Shown piece after piece: positions 22,170 through 32,000 of a DNA stretch of 64,000 bases (position 1 is its first letter; each line of letters starts with the position of its first letter). The stretch lies in NCBI GenBank assembly GCA_030407315.1, contig JALQPE010000086.1:1-64000 (forward strand), in the 5' to 3' direction. The notes beneath the pieces were generated by a model that did not search any database, was not told the origin of the DNA, and saw only the letters and a list, made by a program, of their open reading frames with translations. Both the position numbers and the translations under genes were made by a program. Source of the stretch: Asparagopsis taxiformis (lineage: Eukaryota > Rhodophyta > Florideophyceae > Bonnemaisoniales > Bonnemaisoniaceae).

Positions 22170-22392
22170 GTCTCGATGACAGACAATATGCAGGCTCTGA
22201 TATGTGTGTGAGGGACCGCGTGTAGGCCTTGCTGTAGTGAGCATAGAAACGAAACACACAGATGTAAAGCTGTAGAAAGGGAGAACATGAATAAGTCGAC
22301 CGTTACAGTCTAATAGTTTAACTATGACCTTGCTCAGTTGAACATACGACTATACTACCCATAAACAGAAATCATTCATGGAACGGGAGATG

Positions 22393-22516
22393 TTGAAATT
22401 TGATAATTTTTTTCGCTCCGAAATTACTGCAGTAAAAAGTGATCTAGGTTGGTGCACTTTGCTAGATCGCTTTTTACTGCAGTAATTTCGGAGCGAAAAA
22501 AATTACCAAATTTTAG
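22393..22516. repeat. Hairpin H9
   Basis: Full-length member with outer arm TTTTTTTCGCTCCGAAATT, ACTGCAGT and GTGATCTAG/CTAGATCGC. It shares its arm type with H10, which bounds the other side of the ParB cassette. 22517-22739 shows no gene. Confidence 0.85.
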
Positions 22517-22739
22517 GACCTCAACGCCAGGGGTCCAGCGCCCTTCGCGACTTGCGGAGGCACACTGGTTGCAACTAGTATACTACCATTCTTTACCTTG
22601 CCATGCACGAGAAGGGGAGAGGGCAGAGGACTATCAACGGAAGGAGATTCTGACAAACTACAAGTAGACTATAGGAATGTGGGAGAACATGGAAACAAGA
22701 GAAATATCAGTTTAGAGCATGTTATAGTTAATATGCTAT

Positions 22740-23921
22740 CTATTCAACTGTAATATACTCTTCGCTACTACTTTCCTCTTCCTTATCACTATCCGACACG
22801 TAGTCGTGATCGAAATCGTAGGGCTCCGGCAGAGCATTGGGGTCGTCACCCAGCCCTGGCGCGTAAACTAGGTCGTTGACGAGCTCGGAGGAGACACGCG
22901 CAGCCATTGTGTGGACCCGAATATGGTGACCATACGGCATTCCAGTGTTGGAAAGCCTGGTCTTCACGAAATCGTGGTCCTGCCATCCTGGACCTGCATG
23001 TTCCAAGTCTCCACGAGAGACAAAAACAGAGAACGGAGGTATCCAGACCAACTTGGGAACGAGGTGGGGCCAGACGTCCAGGAAGGCCTTGCGTGGGGAG
23101 TTGAGGAAGGTATGGCTGCGAGGTCGTACCAGAATCGGGGAACCCACTGCACCAGTTGCAATGAATGCATAGTCAGGATCTGGTGCAGGTTTACCGTAGT
23201 ATCGGTTGGGTTCCCCTGGCGGTGGACCGGGGTATGTGAAGTCCAGATGAGGTATCTGACGATCACAGCCCGACCCTGTGAGCAGCATCCGAAGACCTGT
23301 TCTACCGAACCTGAGCTTGGAGCCTTCCTTGAATCCCTTCAATGACGAAACGGAATCTTCTAAGTGGAGCTTTTCTGCTATAATAGCGAGCAGAACATCC
23401 ACAGAGACCTTATCGTGAGCTATTGGACCAGACGCAAGCGTGTCCAGGTCTTCGACAACGGCCTTGCAGGGGGTCATGTACCGCTGCCGAGACGGCCCCC
23501 CTTCTGCATCCTTACCTCAAGAACCGGAATTCAGAATCGAAATCCACGCACCTTCCTCGTCTTCCGAGAACTTCTTCGCAAAGGCTGCCAGAAGGTCGTG
23601 GATACTAGACCGCACTTCCTTAGCTCCTAGTATGTTCTCCAGGACAACATATCCATCAGAATCAATACTAGCCCTTGCCCGCTCGAAATACACAGCCCTC
23701 TCGATGGACGAAGAACCAGCCATGGAGTCAATATCCTCCCTCAGTTCCTCCACCTCCCCTTCCGTCAAGTAGAACCCAGAGCGGTGTTCAGGATGAAGTA
23801 GGCTCGAAACTGAACGGACGAACGATTCAGCTTCGGCCACGGAAGTATTCTCGAGGAGGTGGGGAGGTGGACTCGGCTGTTCGTCCTCGTACCGGTGGAC
23901 CAGAAACCCCTTCGAAGTCAC
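22740..23921 (-). pseudogene. 2OG-Fe(II) dioxygenase, element 2 copy, in-frame stop
   Basis: Homologous throughout to 3510-4685, and conserves HxD (IPHLDF), the distal His (GDLEHAGPGW) and the Arg (HHIRVHT). A TGA at 23517-23519 interrupts the frame after NSGS; reading resumes in the same phase. The upstream open frame (GEGEEEEETPTKSK) connects towards the zinc module. The break lies before the catalytic core, so read-through or a downstream start could still give a core domain, but it is most simply a decaying copy. Confidence 0.75.
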
Positions 23922-24724
23922 CTTCGATTTCGTGGGGGTTTCTTCCTCCTCCTCACCCTCACCTTCATTGTCACGCTCCTTCTCACCCGAAGACGGGGTT
24001 GACCAGGAAGCGGAAGGGAGGGAGGAGGGGAAGAAGTGCTGCCAAGAGCGATGAGCTGCTCTGCAACGGCAGCACTTCTGGTCTTCGACCGAGTAACACG
24101 GGCCGGAAGCGGACTAAAGGTATCGTCCCTTTTCCTCTCTTCCCCTCGGCGGGTACTCTTGGAGGGCTTCTTGACCTTGCCCAGAGATATGGGAGTCTTC
24201 TCTCCTACGGTGCTCCTCTTGTCCTTGACACCCGCTTCACCCTTGTCCTGTTCCACCGACTCGGTCGTTGAGCCTCCTTTGCGAAAAGGATTGAACTCAT
24301 CCCCATCCCACGCTTCTTGTAACGTGACCCCTGCAGGAGGGGTCCAAGAAGGGGGGTCATTGGGTTGACGACCATCATAGCACCGACGGGAGCAGACGAA
24401 GACCATGTCTCGCTCACCTTGATTCAGGTACTTGATGGGGATGAGATGGTGGACGCGGGGATAGTCGCACAGGTTGTGAACTGGCTTAGAGTTGCACGCT
24501 GTGCATTTGTGCACAGCGGCAGAGCCAGGAAAGCGACAGTGCGGTCCAAGAGAGCAAGGGAAGGGGCGTGGAGTAGTTTCGTCGGCCGGAATGCGAATGG
24601 CACGCGAAACGGGATACTCCGCACCACCCCCCAGCGGTTCAGAGACTTCCGCAGTTTCGGGGTTCTGCTGTTCCCCCATAGGAGTGGGGGGAACTGGAGC
24701 AGGGGAGGGTGGTGACACAGCCAT
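23918..24724 (-). CDS. Cys/His zinc-binding (PHD-like) module, element 2 cargo
   Basis: ATG 24724 (MAVSPPSPAP). Conserves CSLGPHC, CTAC, HNLC and VCSRRC, as in element 1. A basic segment (ARVTRSKTRSAAVAEQLIALGS) follows. The last part is out of frame relative to the conserved acidic SSGEKERDNEGEG stretch, showing a one-base break near 24010. The N-terminal part overlaps the ParB frame. It is likely the middle of a ParB-zinc-dioxygenase polypeptide; a chromatin- or DNA-reading role is inferred from the finger type only. Confidence 0.6.
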   Translation of the reverse strand: MAVSPPSPAPVPPTPMGEQQNPETAEVSEPLGGGAEYPVSRAIRIPADETTPRPFPCSLGPHCRFPGSAAVHKCTACNSKPVHNLCDYPRVHHLIPIKYLNQGERDMVFVCSRRCYDGRQPNDPPSWTPPAGVTLQEAWDGDEFNPFRKGGSTTESVEQDKGEAGVKDKRSTVGEKTPISLGKVKKPSKSTRRGEERKRDDTFSPLPARVTRSKTRSAAVAEQLIALGSTSSPPPSLPLPGQPRLRVRRSVTMKVRVRRRKKPPRNRR

Positions 24725-26322
24725 AGGAGACTTGGGGGAGAAGATGGAGCCCGGGCAGCGGAGGGTGTTGAGACAGCCATGGGAGACTGAGCAGGAGAGG
24801 GATGAGGAGAAGGGGTGGTGGGATTGGCAGGAGGGGTGGTAGGATTGGCAGGAGGGGTGGTGGGTTTGGCAGGAGGGGTGGTGGGATTGCCTGAGGACCC
24901 GGGAGCATTCTGCTGCGTTTGTTCAGGTGGAACAGCAGCAGAAATGTCCAAGGGACCAGTTTCATCCTCTGGGAGGGGCTCAGAGGGAAGGGGGACAGGG
25001 AGAGGCTCGATGATAGTTTCTCCGAACTGTGTCGGAGAACGATCCTTGCCAGGCACTTGCGATGGTGATCCTGGCGGAGGGACAGGTGCAGGAGGAGCAC
25101 TCGTTGAAGCCCTCGCACCCTCCTCCATTACCACGTCATTGGCGGGAGTGGTATTCGCAGCAGAGTCCAACGGCTCAGTACGAGGAGGATTCTGTTGCTT
25201 CGGTGCAACATTGAAACGATGCTGGATGACCGAACGGAAATCTTCTATACGAAGATCTTGGTTCTCCGTTCTCTTCGGCACCGGCTCCTCCTCGTACTGA
25301 ACCATACGCTTGAACACGGATTTCCAGGTCGGGATCATTTCCTTTCCATCCGGTTCAAGGTCTTCCAGGTCTGCCAATTGCTCCGTACTGAGGTCAACCA
25401 TGGGTGCTAGTTCACGGATGACCTCGTAGAAATCTCTAACGTAATTGAGATATGTACGGAGCTGGAGACCTGGGATACGTCCAAACGAATGCATCAGCAG
25501 CACAGACCGGTAGTGAAGGCATTTGACCATCAATTCACTAGCACGGTCTTCAGCCTTCGTGAATGCTGTGTCTTTTAGGACCAGAAGGCTGATGCCGACC
25601 TCGTTCTCCTTCCTCCCGGAAGCCATCTTGTAGGCTGCGTACGTGCGAGGCGAACGTCGCATATTCATAGCTACATTGACGATGGACGTCACGGTACTCT
25701 TCCGGAGGATGCCAGAAAAATGACGTTGGAAGAACCAATTAGACAGCTGCGAAGCCGTCATGTTGGCCAGATTCCTATCCCCAGGTTGAGCGTACTTGAG
25801 GTTGCAATTGTATATGCTAATGATAGCATGTATACGATCCCGGATGGTGGTTGGCAAAACAGTGTGAACAAGCTCATTCAACCGCTGACTGAGGTAAAGG
25901 ACATCCTCCATAGTCATTGGCGCACCATCCGGCCTCAAGGCTTCCTGGACAGGAACGTTGTCCACAACGGAAGCTAAACGCTCAACCTGTTCCTCCTTCG
26001 CCCGCACGAGAGCTCCACGACGATGAAGACCGTCCGCTATGTAGTAGCGTGTTCCATCGGGCCCAAATGGTAGATTTACCACAGTCATGGAGCCCACAGA
26101 AGAGGTCTGAAAGCCTTCGAGAACCATCTTCTGGAACAGCACTTCAACATGAGAGACATCAACCTCGCGGGATGTTTCTTCCGTGACATGAATGTCAGCG
26201 ATCGGAAGTTTCGTTTCCCTGAACAGGTAGTTCGAAAGCGAGGTGCCAGTGCGGGACATGGCAGGGATGGTGAGCTCTCGAGCTGCACTGGTGGTCGACA
26301 GAGGGATAGTACGCGGAGGCAT
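24424..26322 (-). CDS. ParB/Srx-superfamily domain protein, element 2 cargo
   Basis: ATG 26322 (MPPRTIPLST). The ParB-like domain spans roughly residues 30-190, with LPIADIHVTEETSREVD, ADGLHRRGALVRAK and a helical segment; it is uninterrupted, unlike the element 1 copy. The linker has PTTPPANPTTPPAN-type repeats. The frame then drifts out of phase with the zinc module near 24740 (C-run), so the last roughly 100 codons are probably not native. Bacterial ParB-fold proteins act in DNA partition, CTP-dependent clamping or nuclease activity, and related domains occur in phage-like and transposon cargo. Here its role is unknown; DNA binding is an inference. Adjacent in the same direction: zinc module and dioxygenase. 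Confidence 0.7.
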   Translation of the reverse strand: MPPRTIPLSTTSAARELTIPAMSRTGTSLSNYLFRETKLPIADIHVTEETSREVDVSHVEVLFQKMVLEGFQTSSVGSMTVVNLPFGPDGTRYYIADGLHRRGALVRAKEEQVERLASVVDNVPVQEALRPDGAPMTMEDVLYLSQRLNELVHTVLPTTIRDRIHAIISIYNCNLKYAQPGDRNLANMTASQLSNWFFQRHFSGILRKSTVTSIVNVAMNMRRSPRTYAAYKMASGRKENEVGISLLVLKDTAFTKAEDRASELMVKCLHYRSVLLMHSFGRIPGLQLRTYLNYVRDFYEVIRELAPMVDLSTEQLADLEDLEPDGKEMIPTWKSVFKRMVQYEEEPVPKRTENQDLRIEDFRSVIQHRFNVAPKQQNPPRTEPLDSAANTTPANDVVMEEGARASTSAPPAPVPPPGSPSQVPGKDRSPTQFGETIIEPLPVPLPSEPLPEDETGPLDISAAVPPEQTQQNAPGSSGNPTTPPAKPTTPPANPTTPPANPTTPSPHPSPAQSPMAVSTPSAARAPSSPPSLLWLCHHPPLLQFPPLLWGNSRTPKLRKSLNRWGVVRSIPFRVPFAFRPTKLLHAPSLALLDRTVAFLALPLCTNAQRATLSQFTTCATIPASTISSPSST

Positions 26323-26542
26323 GTTGTTTTTGCCGAGTGGGTAGCGCGGAAGTGTAGTGAGAAAGAGAGGGGGATAGGAGAATAGAGATGGTTGAGGAGA
26401 GATAGACTGTCGCTTTAGAGAGACAGTGGGAGGGAGAGTGTGGTGGATAGTGCCAGAGAGATTGGCAATGAAGTGGTAGAGAGGATCCCTGAAAGGTTGG
26501 CAGAGAGAGGTAGGTAGAGGTGGAGAGATTGGTGTAGGGAGT

Positions 26543-26575
26543 GAAAGAGAGAAAGAGAGAGAGAGAGAGAGCGGA
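26543..26575. repeat. GA-rich simple repeat
   Basis: A run of GAGAGAGA-type repeats in the leader upstream of the ParB gene. Confidence 0.6.
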
Positions 26576-26827
26576 ACAGTGCGTCTCGTAGGGGGAAGTC
26601 CTCGATCGGGATTGCTTTTCAGGTGCAGAAGAAGCAGAGAGAGTAGCAGATGAGTAGGAGCCGAGAAAGAAGAAGTGGATGGTCGTGTAAGGTATGCACT
26701 TGAAGGTTGTCCAAACAGGACCGTGGGACAGCGCAATATAACAACTAATGCGCATAATATCCGCCGGTTGCGTCCTAATCAATCAGAACTCATATTGAAC
26801 GGTCATGGAGAGAATGGAGGATGGGCA

Positions 26828-26950
26828 TTAAATTTGGTAATTTTTTTCGCTCTGAAATTACTGCAGTAAAAAGTGATCTAGCTTTGTGCACTTAGGTAGA
26901 TCACTTTTTACTGCAGTAATTTCAGAGCGAAAAAAATTTCCAAATTTTAA
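26828..26950. repeat. Hairpin H10
   Basis: Arm TTTTTTTCGCTCTGAAATT, cores ACTGCAGT and GTGATCTA/TAGATCAC. Partner of H9 around the ParB cassette. Confidence 0.85.
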
Positions 26951-27100
26951 GCGCATCTTGAGCTGACCCGTGGCGCCTTTTCGGCGACTGCTCTAGCCCG
27001 CACTAAACGCGACCGTTGCTTCGATGATTTTATTGAGCAAAACAGAATGGCTTACGTTTACTTTCTACAATAAACGGTCTTTGGCGCAGCTTCACTGTGT
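26951..27100 (+). repeat. Inverted repeat flanking spacer, left copy
   Basis: Reverse complement of about 27700-27847 (shared GGCGCC...TTTTCGGCGACTG, CAATAAACGGTCTTTG), with small differences. Confidence 0.75.
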
Positions 27101-27333
27101 CTATCAAGTTGTATGCGTCACTGCCAATGTGCCCATTTCAGCTGGCTCAGAGTAATTCATCGAGTACGGACACGAAATACTGTTCTGTGTAACCAGCACC
27201 CTGTCAGGAGAAATGTTGAGAAGTAAATGTTTTCCCATCTTCCTTTACACCCTGTTCATAGAATTCAAATAAGTGTATGCGAGACAGGATGTAAATCCTT
27301 GCACAGGTCCCCTAAACGACGTAAAATACGAGC
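27100..27333 (+). pseudogene. Inverted duplicate of the SET gene 3' end
   Basis: Plus-strand translation gives YQVVCVTANVPISAGSE, a stop, then FIEYGHEI, matching the end of the SET gene at 28118-28210. The downstream flank (AGGGGACCTGTGCAAGG near 27985-28010) is also duplicated in inverse order. It records a rearrangement around the H11-H12 unit. Confidence 0.8.
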
Positions 27334-27378
27334 GTAAAATTTGGTAATTTCAGAGCCAAAAAAATTACCAAATTTTAC
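27334..27378. repeat. Hairpin H11, minimal form
   Basis: GTAAAATTTGGTAATTTC | AGAGCC and inverse; lacks the CTGCAG/GATC core. Arm type (GGCTCTGAAA) matches H12. Confidence 0.75.
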
Positions 27379-27847
27379 AGTATAGCTTGTGGCGCCTGTG
27401 GCACTTGCCTTGCACATCTCCCCTCATACCGCGGACCAATACCCTCTGTTTCGGGCATCTCAACCATCGGAACGGAAGCCAGCGAGCAATGCAATGTAGT
27501 TGTTCCTCTACTTTTCCATCGCTATATTCACCCGGATGTACATGAACTAATCTAAATGCACCGTATGGTAATGCACGAAGCATGACCACGAATACATGTT
27601 CTGGTCTGTCCCTCCCTTAGTGGAGCTACTTGCGCTTGCGAGCAAACAATCGTGACACCCACAAGGTGTGGTACAGAACCATCATACACAGTCGAGCTGC
27701 GTCAAAGACCGTTTATTGTAGAAAGTAAACGTAAGCCATACCATTTTGCTTAATGACATCATTGAAGCAACGGTCGTGTTGAGTGCAGACTAGAGCTCAG
27801 ACTAGAGCAGTCGCCGAAAAGGCACCACAGGCGCCACAAGCTATACT
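27379..27847. other. Spacer between H11 and H12
   Basis: About 470 bp. Its right part (27700-27847) is the inverted copy of 26951-27100. The rest holds no convincing gene. Confidence 0.5.
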
Positions 27848-27971
27848 GTAAAATTTGGTAATTTTTTTGGCTCTGAAATTACTGCAGTAAAAAGCGATCT
27901 ACCTAAGTGCACAAGCTAGATCGCTTTTTACTGCAGTAATTTCACAGCCAAAAAAATTACCAAATTTTACG
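27848..27971. repeat. Hairpin H12
   Basis: Arm TTTTTTTGGCTCTGAAATT, cores ACTGCAGT and GCGATCTA/TAGATCGC. Lies about 150 bp after the SET gene stop. Confidence 0.85.
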
Positions 27972-28117
27972 CTCGTATTTTACGTCGTTTAGGGGACCTG
28001 TGCAAGGATTTCCCTCCTGGCTCACATACACGTACTTGAACTACAATTCTATGAACAGAGTTTAAAGGAAGATGGGAAAACATTTACTTCTCAACATTTC
28101 TCCAGACAGGGTACTGG

Positions 28118-28622
28118 TTATACGGAAAAGTATTCGTGTCCGTACTCGATGAATAACTCTGAGCCAGCTGAAATGGGCACATTGGCAGTGACGCATACAA
28201 CTTGATAGGTTGATACAGAGGTCTCATCAAGAACTTCTTGTATGGGGGAAGAGAAACTAACATTAGCAGAACGCGACGGACGCTCAGTTCCCTCCGCTGG
28301 GTCCACAAACGTTGGGTCGTTGATTTTCGATGCCGCACAATACTCGAATGGAACAATGAAGATTGGACTTGCAGACGTGGATGGCATCAGACATTTCACA
28401 TTTGCATCCTTAATTTGAACAGCGTACTTCTGGAAACGCTCAATCGAGAAGGAAGTAGGTCCAGTACCGAAAGTCTTCAACTTCGCCTTGTACAAATCCT
28501 TGTAAACCACAGACCCGAAATAGTACCCTACGATATCTCCAGGATCAATATCCACTCTTGCAAACAGACCGTCACCAGCCGAAGGAATCGTTGACGCTGC
28601 GACGTATACATTGTGTGCCATC
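28118..28622 (-). CDS. SET-domain protein methyltransferase, element 2 cargo
   Basis: ATG 28622 (MAHNVYVAAS) begins the domain; the same frame is open upstream to about 28930 and may be fused to the methyltransferase. Motifs in order: STIPSAGDGLFA (cofactor-binding GxG-like turn), GDIVGYYFGSV, then RSANVSF at the position of the usual RxxNHS pseudoknot motif, and GSELFIEYGHEYF matching the C-terminal GEELxxxYG...Y motif. SET proteins methylate lysines, usually on histones, using S-adenosylmethionine. The altered NHxC-like motif (ANVSF) leaves activity uncertain. No pre-SET or post-SET cysteines are seen. It lies directly downstream of the DNA methyltransferase on the same strand. Confidence 0.75.
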
Positions 28623-28806
28623 GCGTCTATTGACAGCAGGGTTTTAATATCCACGGTAGACAACAAACCCAGCAGCGATTGTGGCCACTTATCAATGGGT
28701 TGGTCTGTCAACTCCTTGTGCTGGTCCGGAATGCACCAGATGCCAGTAAGAAAGCTGATGAGGTGGGGCGGAAGTTTGGTTGAAATGGGCACTTTTGAGG
28801 TTGTCT

Positions 28807-31602
28807 TCAATGATGAACTCTCTTCCGAAGTTCCCAGACGAGCAGAAGCCAGCTGCTGTAGGGCAGTCGTGGACTGCTGGGCAAAGTTCCAATAGAGACC
28901 TGGTGGAGAAATGCGACGTTGACTCTAGGAAGAGACAGTTCGTAGCAATCCTTGAACTTCTCACACCCGACAAACCTCCTGTACTGACCATGGTGCATTG
29001 TCAGGCATGCAACAGCAGTGGAGAAAGTTCCAGCAAACATGTCAACAACCAGGTCGCCCTGGTTTGAGAAACGCCCAATGAGCTCTTGCATGAGAGCGAC
29101 GGTCTTCTGCTCGGGGCGCAACGTAACCTTCTTCTTGTCCTTGTCCATATATTTCACCGTCTCCGACGCAGTGATCCGCGGGATGTTGTCGATGACATTT
29201 GTCCAAGCCTTGAATCTAGAAGGTATGTATCCGGCATTTCGGTAATTAACCATCCCCCAGCCTTCTCTCCCCTTGCCGAGCTTGGTGGCATGTACGACCA
29301 ACTCCACCATATTCAACAAACTTGTCGTGATACGATACGGGGGGATGTGAAATGTGTCGGACTCCGAGTACACACAATAGGCTGCGAATCAACGGCAAAC
29401 ATAGGATAGCCGGCAGAGTACTTCACTTTGCGGAGCTCGTAAACCCAATTGTAGAACAGAGCAGCAGATGTGAATATGAGACATGACCACCCTTGCGCGT
29501 CACCTTGGAAATTTCAGCTACCGTGTCTTCGATTTCTTCCTGACGGAGGACATCATAACCAGAGTTTCCTCTGCCGGACATACGCCTAGTATTGTACGGC
29601 GGGTCAGTGAGGACCAACTGAGCACCTTCCCGGATTTGCGGCTTACCAGGATTGTCAACGGCGTCGTAGTTTTTCAGAAGGTCTCGGAAACTACAGTTGA
29701 ATGTATGTAGGAAACATCCTTTCATGTCCTCCAGTTCCGCAGGAATTAACACTTCCTCTTCGACCCGCATGGAGTTCACATCAGCTTCGTTTGGACCGGT
29801 GCTGCTGCTAGCCGGGTTAGCCCCTGAGCTTGCTGCACCGATCGTACTGACCTCTAGACGCCTACGCTTATTCGGGTTCGCGGCCACGGCTTCCGACACC
29901 TGTCGGGTTACCGAAGATTCCCGCACTGGAGAAGCTGTCGTCTCCATTTCTCTGAACAGCTCCTCATTTGGGTCGGGCGTTGTTGATTGCGGCTCTTCTG
30001 TGAGGCTGAACGCTGTGAGCTGCCTTTCCACCATCGCCAGTGCCGGAATAGTCGTGAACCTCCCGGAAACCGGGAAACCGGGGGACGGCTGGAAGCTCTG
30101 TATGAACGGTATATCTTGCGGAGCCGAGACAGATAGGTCGAACAATTTGTCATTGCGACATATTGCCATTAAGTGTTCCCAGAATGACTTTGCACAGAGG
30201 CGCATCTGAGCGTCTTGCAGCAGCGTACGATGGACAGCAGCACTTGAAATGCTTGCCGAGTGTTGCACTCTTCGAACAGCTCCTCTGCCATGCAACAAGG
30301 TCTTCAGCTCTCGAAGCGGTGAAAAGCCCCTATTTTCCGAGTCCAGGACGTGGTACGTAAACAGTCTCTGGTCGTAAAGAAGGTAAGGTTGTAGGAGCTC
30401 TTCTGCACCGCCTGACCCCAAGGATTTTGCCAACTCATCCCATGCTGCCAGAACCTGATGAACCCCATATCCCAGACGCTGTGCCGTAAAAGGACTGTCC
30501 TTTTTGATTAGCGCTGTCAATCTAGCCGCAGACCTGGTTCTTGTCCGTTGTCGTGGGCGCGTTTCTACTCGCAACTTCCAGTCTCGATCCATCTGAATCA
30601 ATCCCATGAGAAATACAACTTTCCGGAAAGACGGGGAATATCTTGGAGTTGCCCAGTTACCATGATCTGTAGCCCTTTCCTGAACGTGTGAAACAAAGAA
30701 TTGACAAGCCAGAGTTTGCCTGGAGTACGCATCTCGTCCAATAGCTGTCCTTTCCTGTGTGTTATGGTTTTGGTATTCATAGAACACTGGACCTGAGGGA
30801 CGAGGACTCTGGGAGGTTTTCGTTGAAATTTCCACACCCCTTGGCTCATCACGCTCATTGATGTACACCGGAATAAAGAACGATACCGACAAATCCTGCA
30901 TCCCACAGCTGGTAAGAAACAGATCCCATACTCTAGTATCAAGCTCTGTATTGCCATCATCACCAGTACTCGTGAAGTTCCGCACTGATTGCACAATGTT
31001 AAACGTGTGGCGGTGGTACGCATATGAAAACCACCTGTCAACGATTACGATGGCTTCTAGAGATGGTAGATTGAATCTGTACAGACTGCCCACAGCCCTT
31101 CGGAACGCTGAGAGTGAACGTTCTTCGAGTGGAACGTTATCTTCGTCCTTCTCTCTATTATGCCAGCAGTCCCGCATGTAAGCTACAATTGACACACTTT
31201 CGTAGAACGGAATTGTCCTTTCGCTCTCCAGAATGTGATACAGAATCAAGGCAAGCGTATGCGGTTTCGTGGAAATAGACTCATAGCACATGCGGAGTAA
31301 ATACCTTGAAGTCTTGGTTCGGGGGCGTGACAATACCTCTTCGCACACGTCCATACCTCCAACCAGGGTAACGTCCCCGTTTTCCGCTATGGTACCGTAC
31401 AGATAGAGAGCATCGAAGTTTAGGTGCGTTCCGCGGGGAATATCAGAGGCAGGAGTGGCAGCCCTTCAATCGCTGGAATTGAAACAACGCGCGCCGGATC
31501 CACCCAGAGAATTGTTCCGTCTCCGTACAAATCATGCGGTTCTGTTGGTCCATTTTCGCTGCGTGTTACGACGAGCCCATGTCGCCGTCGTACTTCCGCC
31601 AT
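28807..31602 (-). pseudogene. Beta-class DNA methyltransferase, element 2 copy, several frame breaks
   Basis: ATG 31602 (MAEVRRRHGL). A break near 31465 precedes MDVCEEVLS; the N-terminal region of about 550 residues is conserved with element 1 but unassigned. Catalytic motif LVLTDPPYNT lies at 29588-29617. A one-base deletion near 29478 and another break near 29375 separate it from the C-terminal half: RPEQKTVALMQELIG, GDLVVDMFAGTFSTA (29020-29050) and RRFVGCEKF. The order DPPY before FxG is the beta class, which methylates adenine N6 or cytosine N4 in DNA. A further phase change near 28910 leads into the frame that continues to the SET domain, suggesting an ancestral DNA-methyltransferase/SET fusion. 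Whether the breaks are decay or indel errors cannot be told here. Confidence 0.78.
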
Positions 31603-31958
31603 TACTTGTGAGGTGAAGAGAAAAGGGAGAGCAGGGAGAATGGAAAAAGATGAGTGGGGAAAGTTTTCGACGATCAAAGGGCGGACTGGAAGTCCACGCC
31701 CTCCAAAGTCCACGCGGCGCCAATAAATTCGAAATCGGAAATTCTGGAACCGACACGCCGCCGATATCTCGCGAGGGGACGTGAGGATGGCGACAGAAGC
31801 CAGAGTTGTATTGCAGGGATTAGAGTAGGGGTTTGTACTAGTTTGGAAGGGGTGCGTAAGTCGCTTGCACTCTGTGCCAGTAAACTAACTTCAACGAGCG
31901 CGAATGGCAAGGAGATAGTAGAGAAATAATAGTAGCAAGACTCGTTCTCGATTCACAA
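31603..31958. other. Leader of the methyltransferase/SET cassette
   Basis: About 350 bp, no gene seen. Presumed promoter of the minus-strand cassette. Confidence 0.35.
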
Positions 31959-32000
31959 TTGAAATTTGGTAATTTCAGAATAAAAAATTTCCAAATGTAA
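31959..32000. repeat. Hairpin H13, minimal and diverged
   Basis: TTGAAATTTGGTAATTTCAGA and the partial inverse AAAAAATTTCCAAATG; no CTGCAG core. Confidence 0.65.

Larger units (their letters stand above)
15616..22180 (-). repeat. Right arm of giant palindrome
   Basis: Reverse complement of 8515-15074, and the transposase end of element 2. The 541-bp spacer between arms (15075-15615) is Gypsy reverse transcriptase. Confidence 0.9.

Noticed and set aside
8515..22180. The giant palindrome as a pure assembly artefact
   Set aside because: The spacer is a coherent reverse-transcriptase fragment, both ends show proper terminal repeats, and the outer arms are clearly diverged. It still deserves read-level checking.
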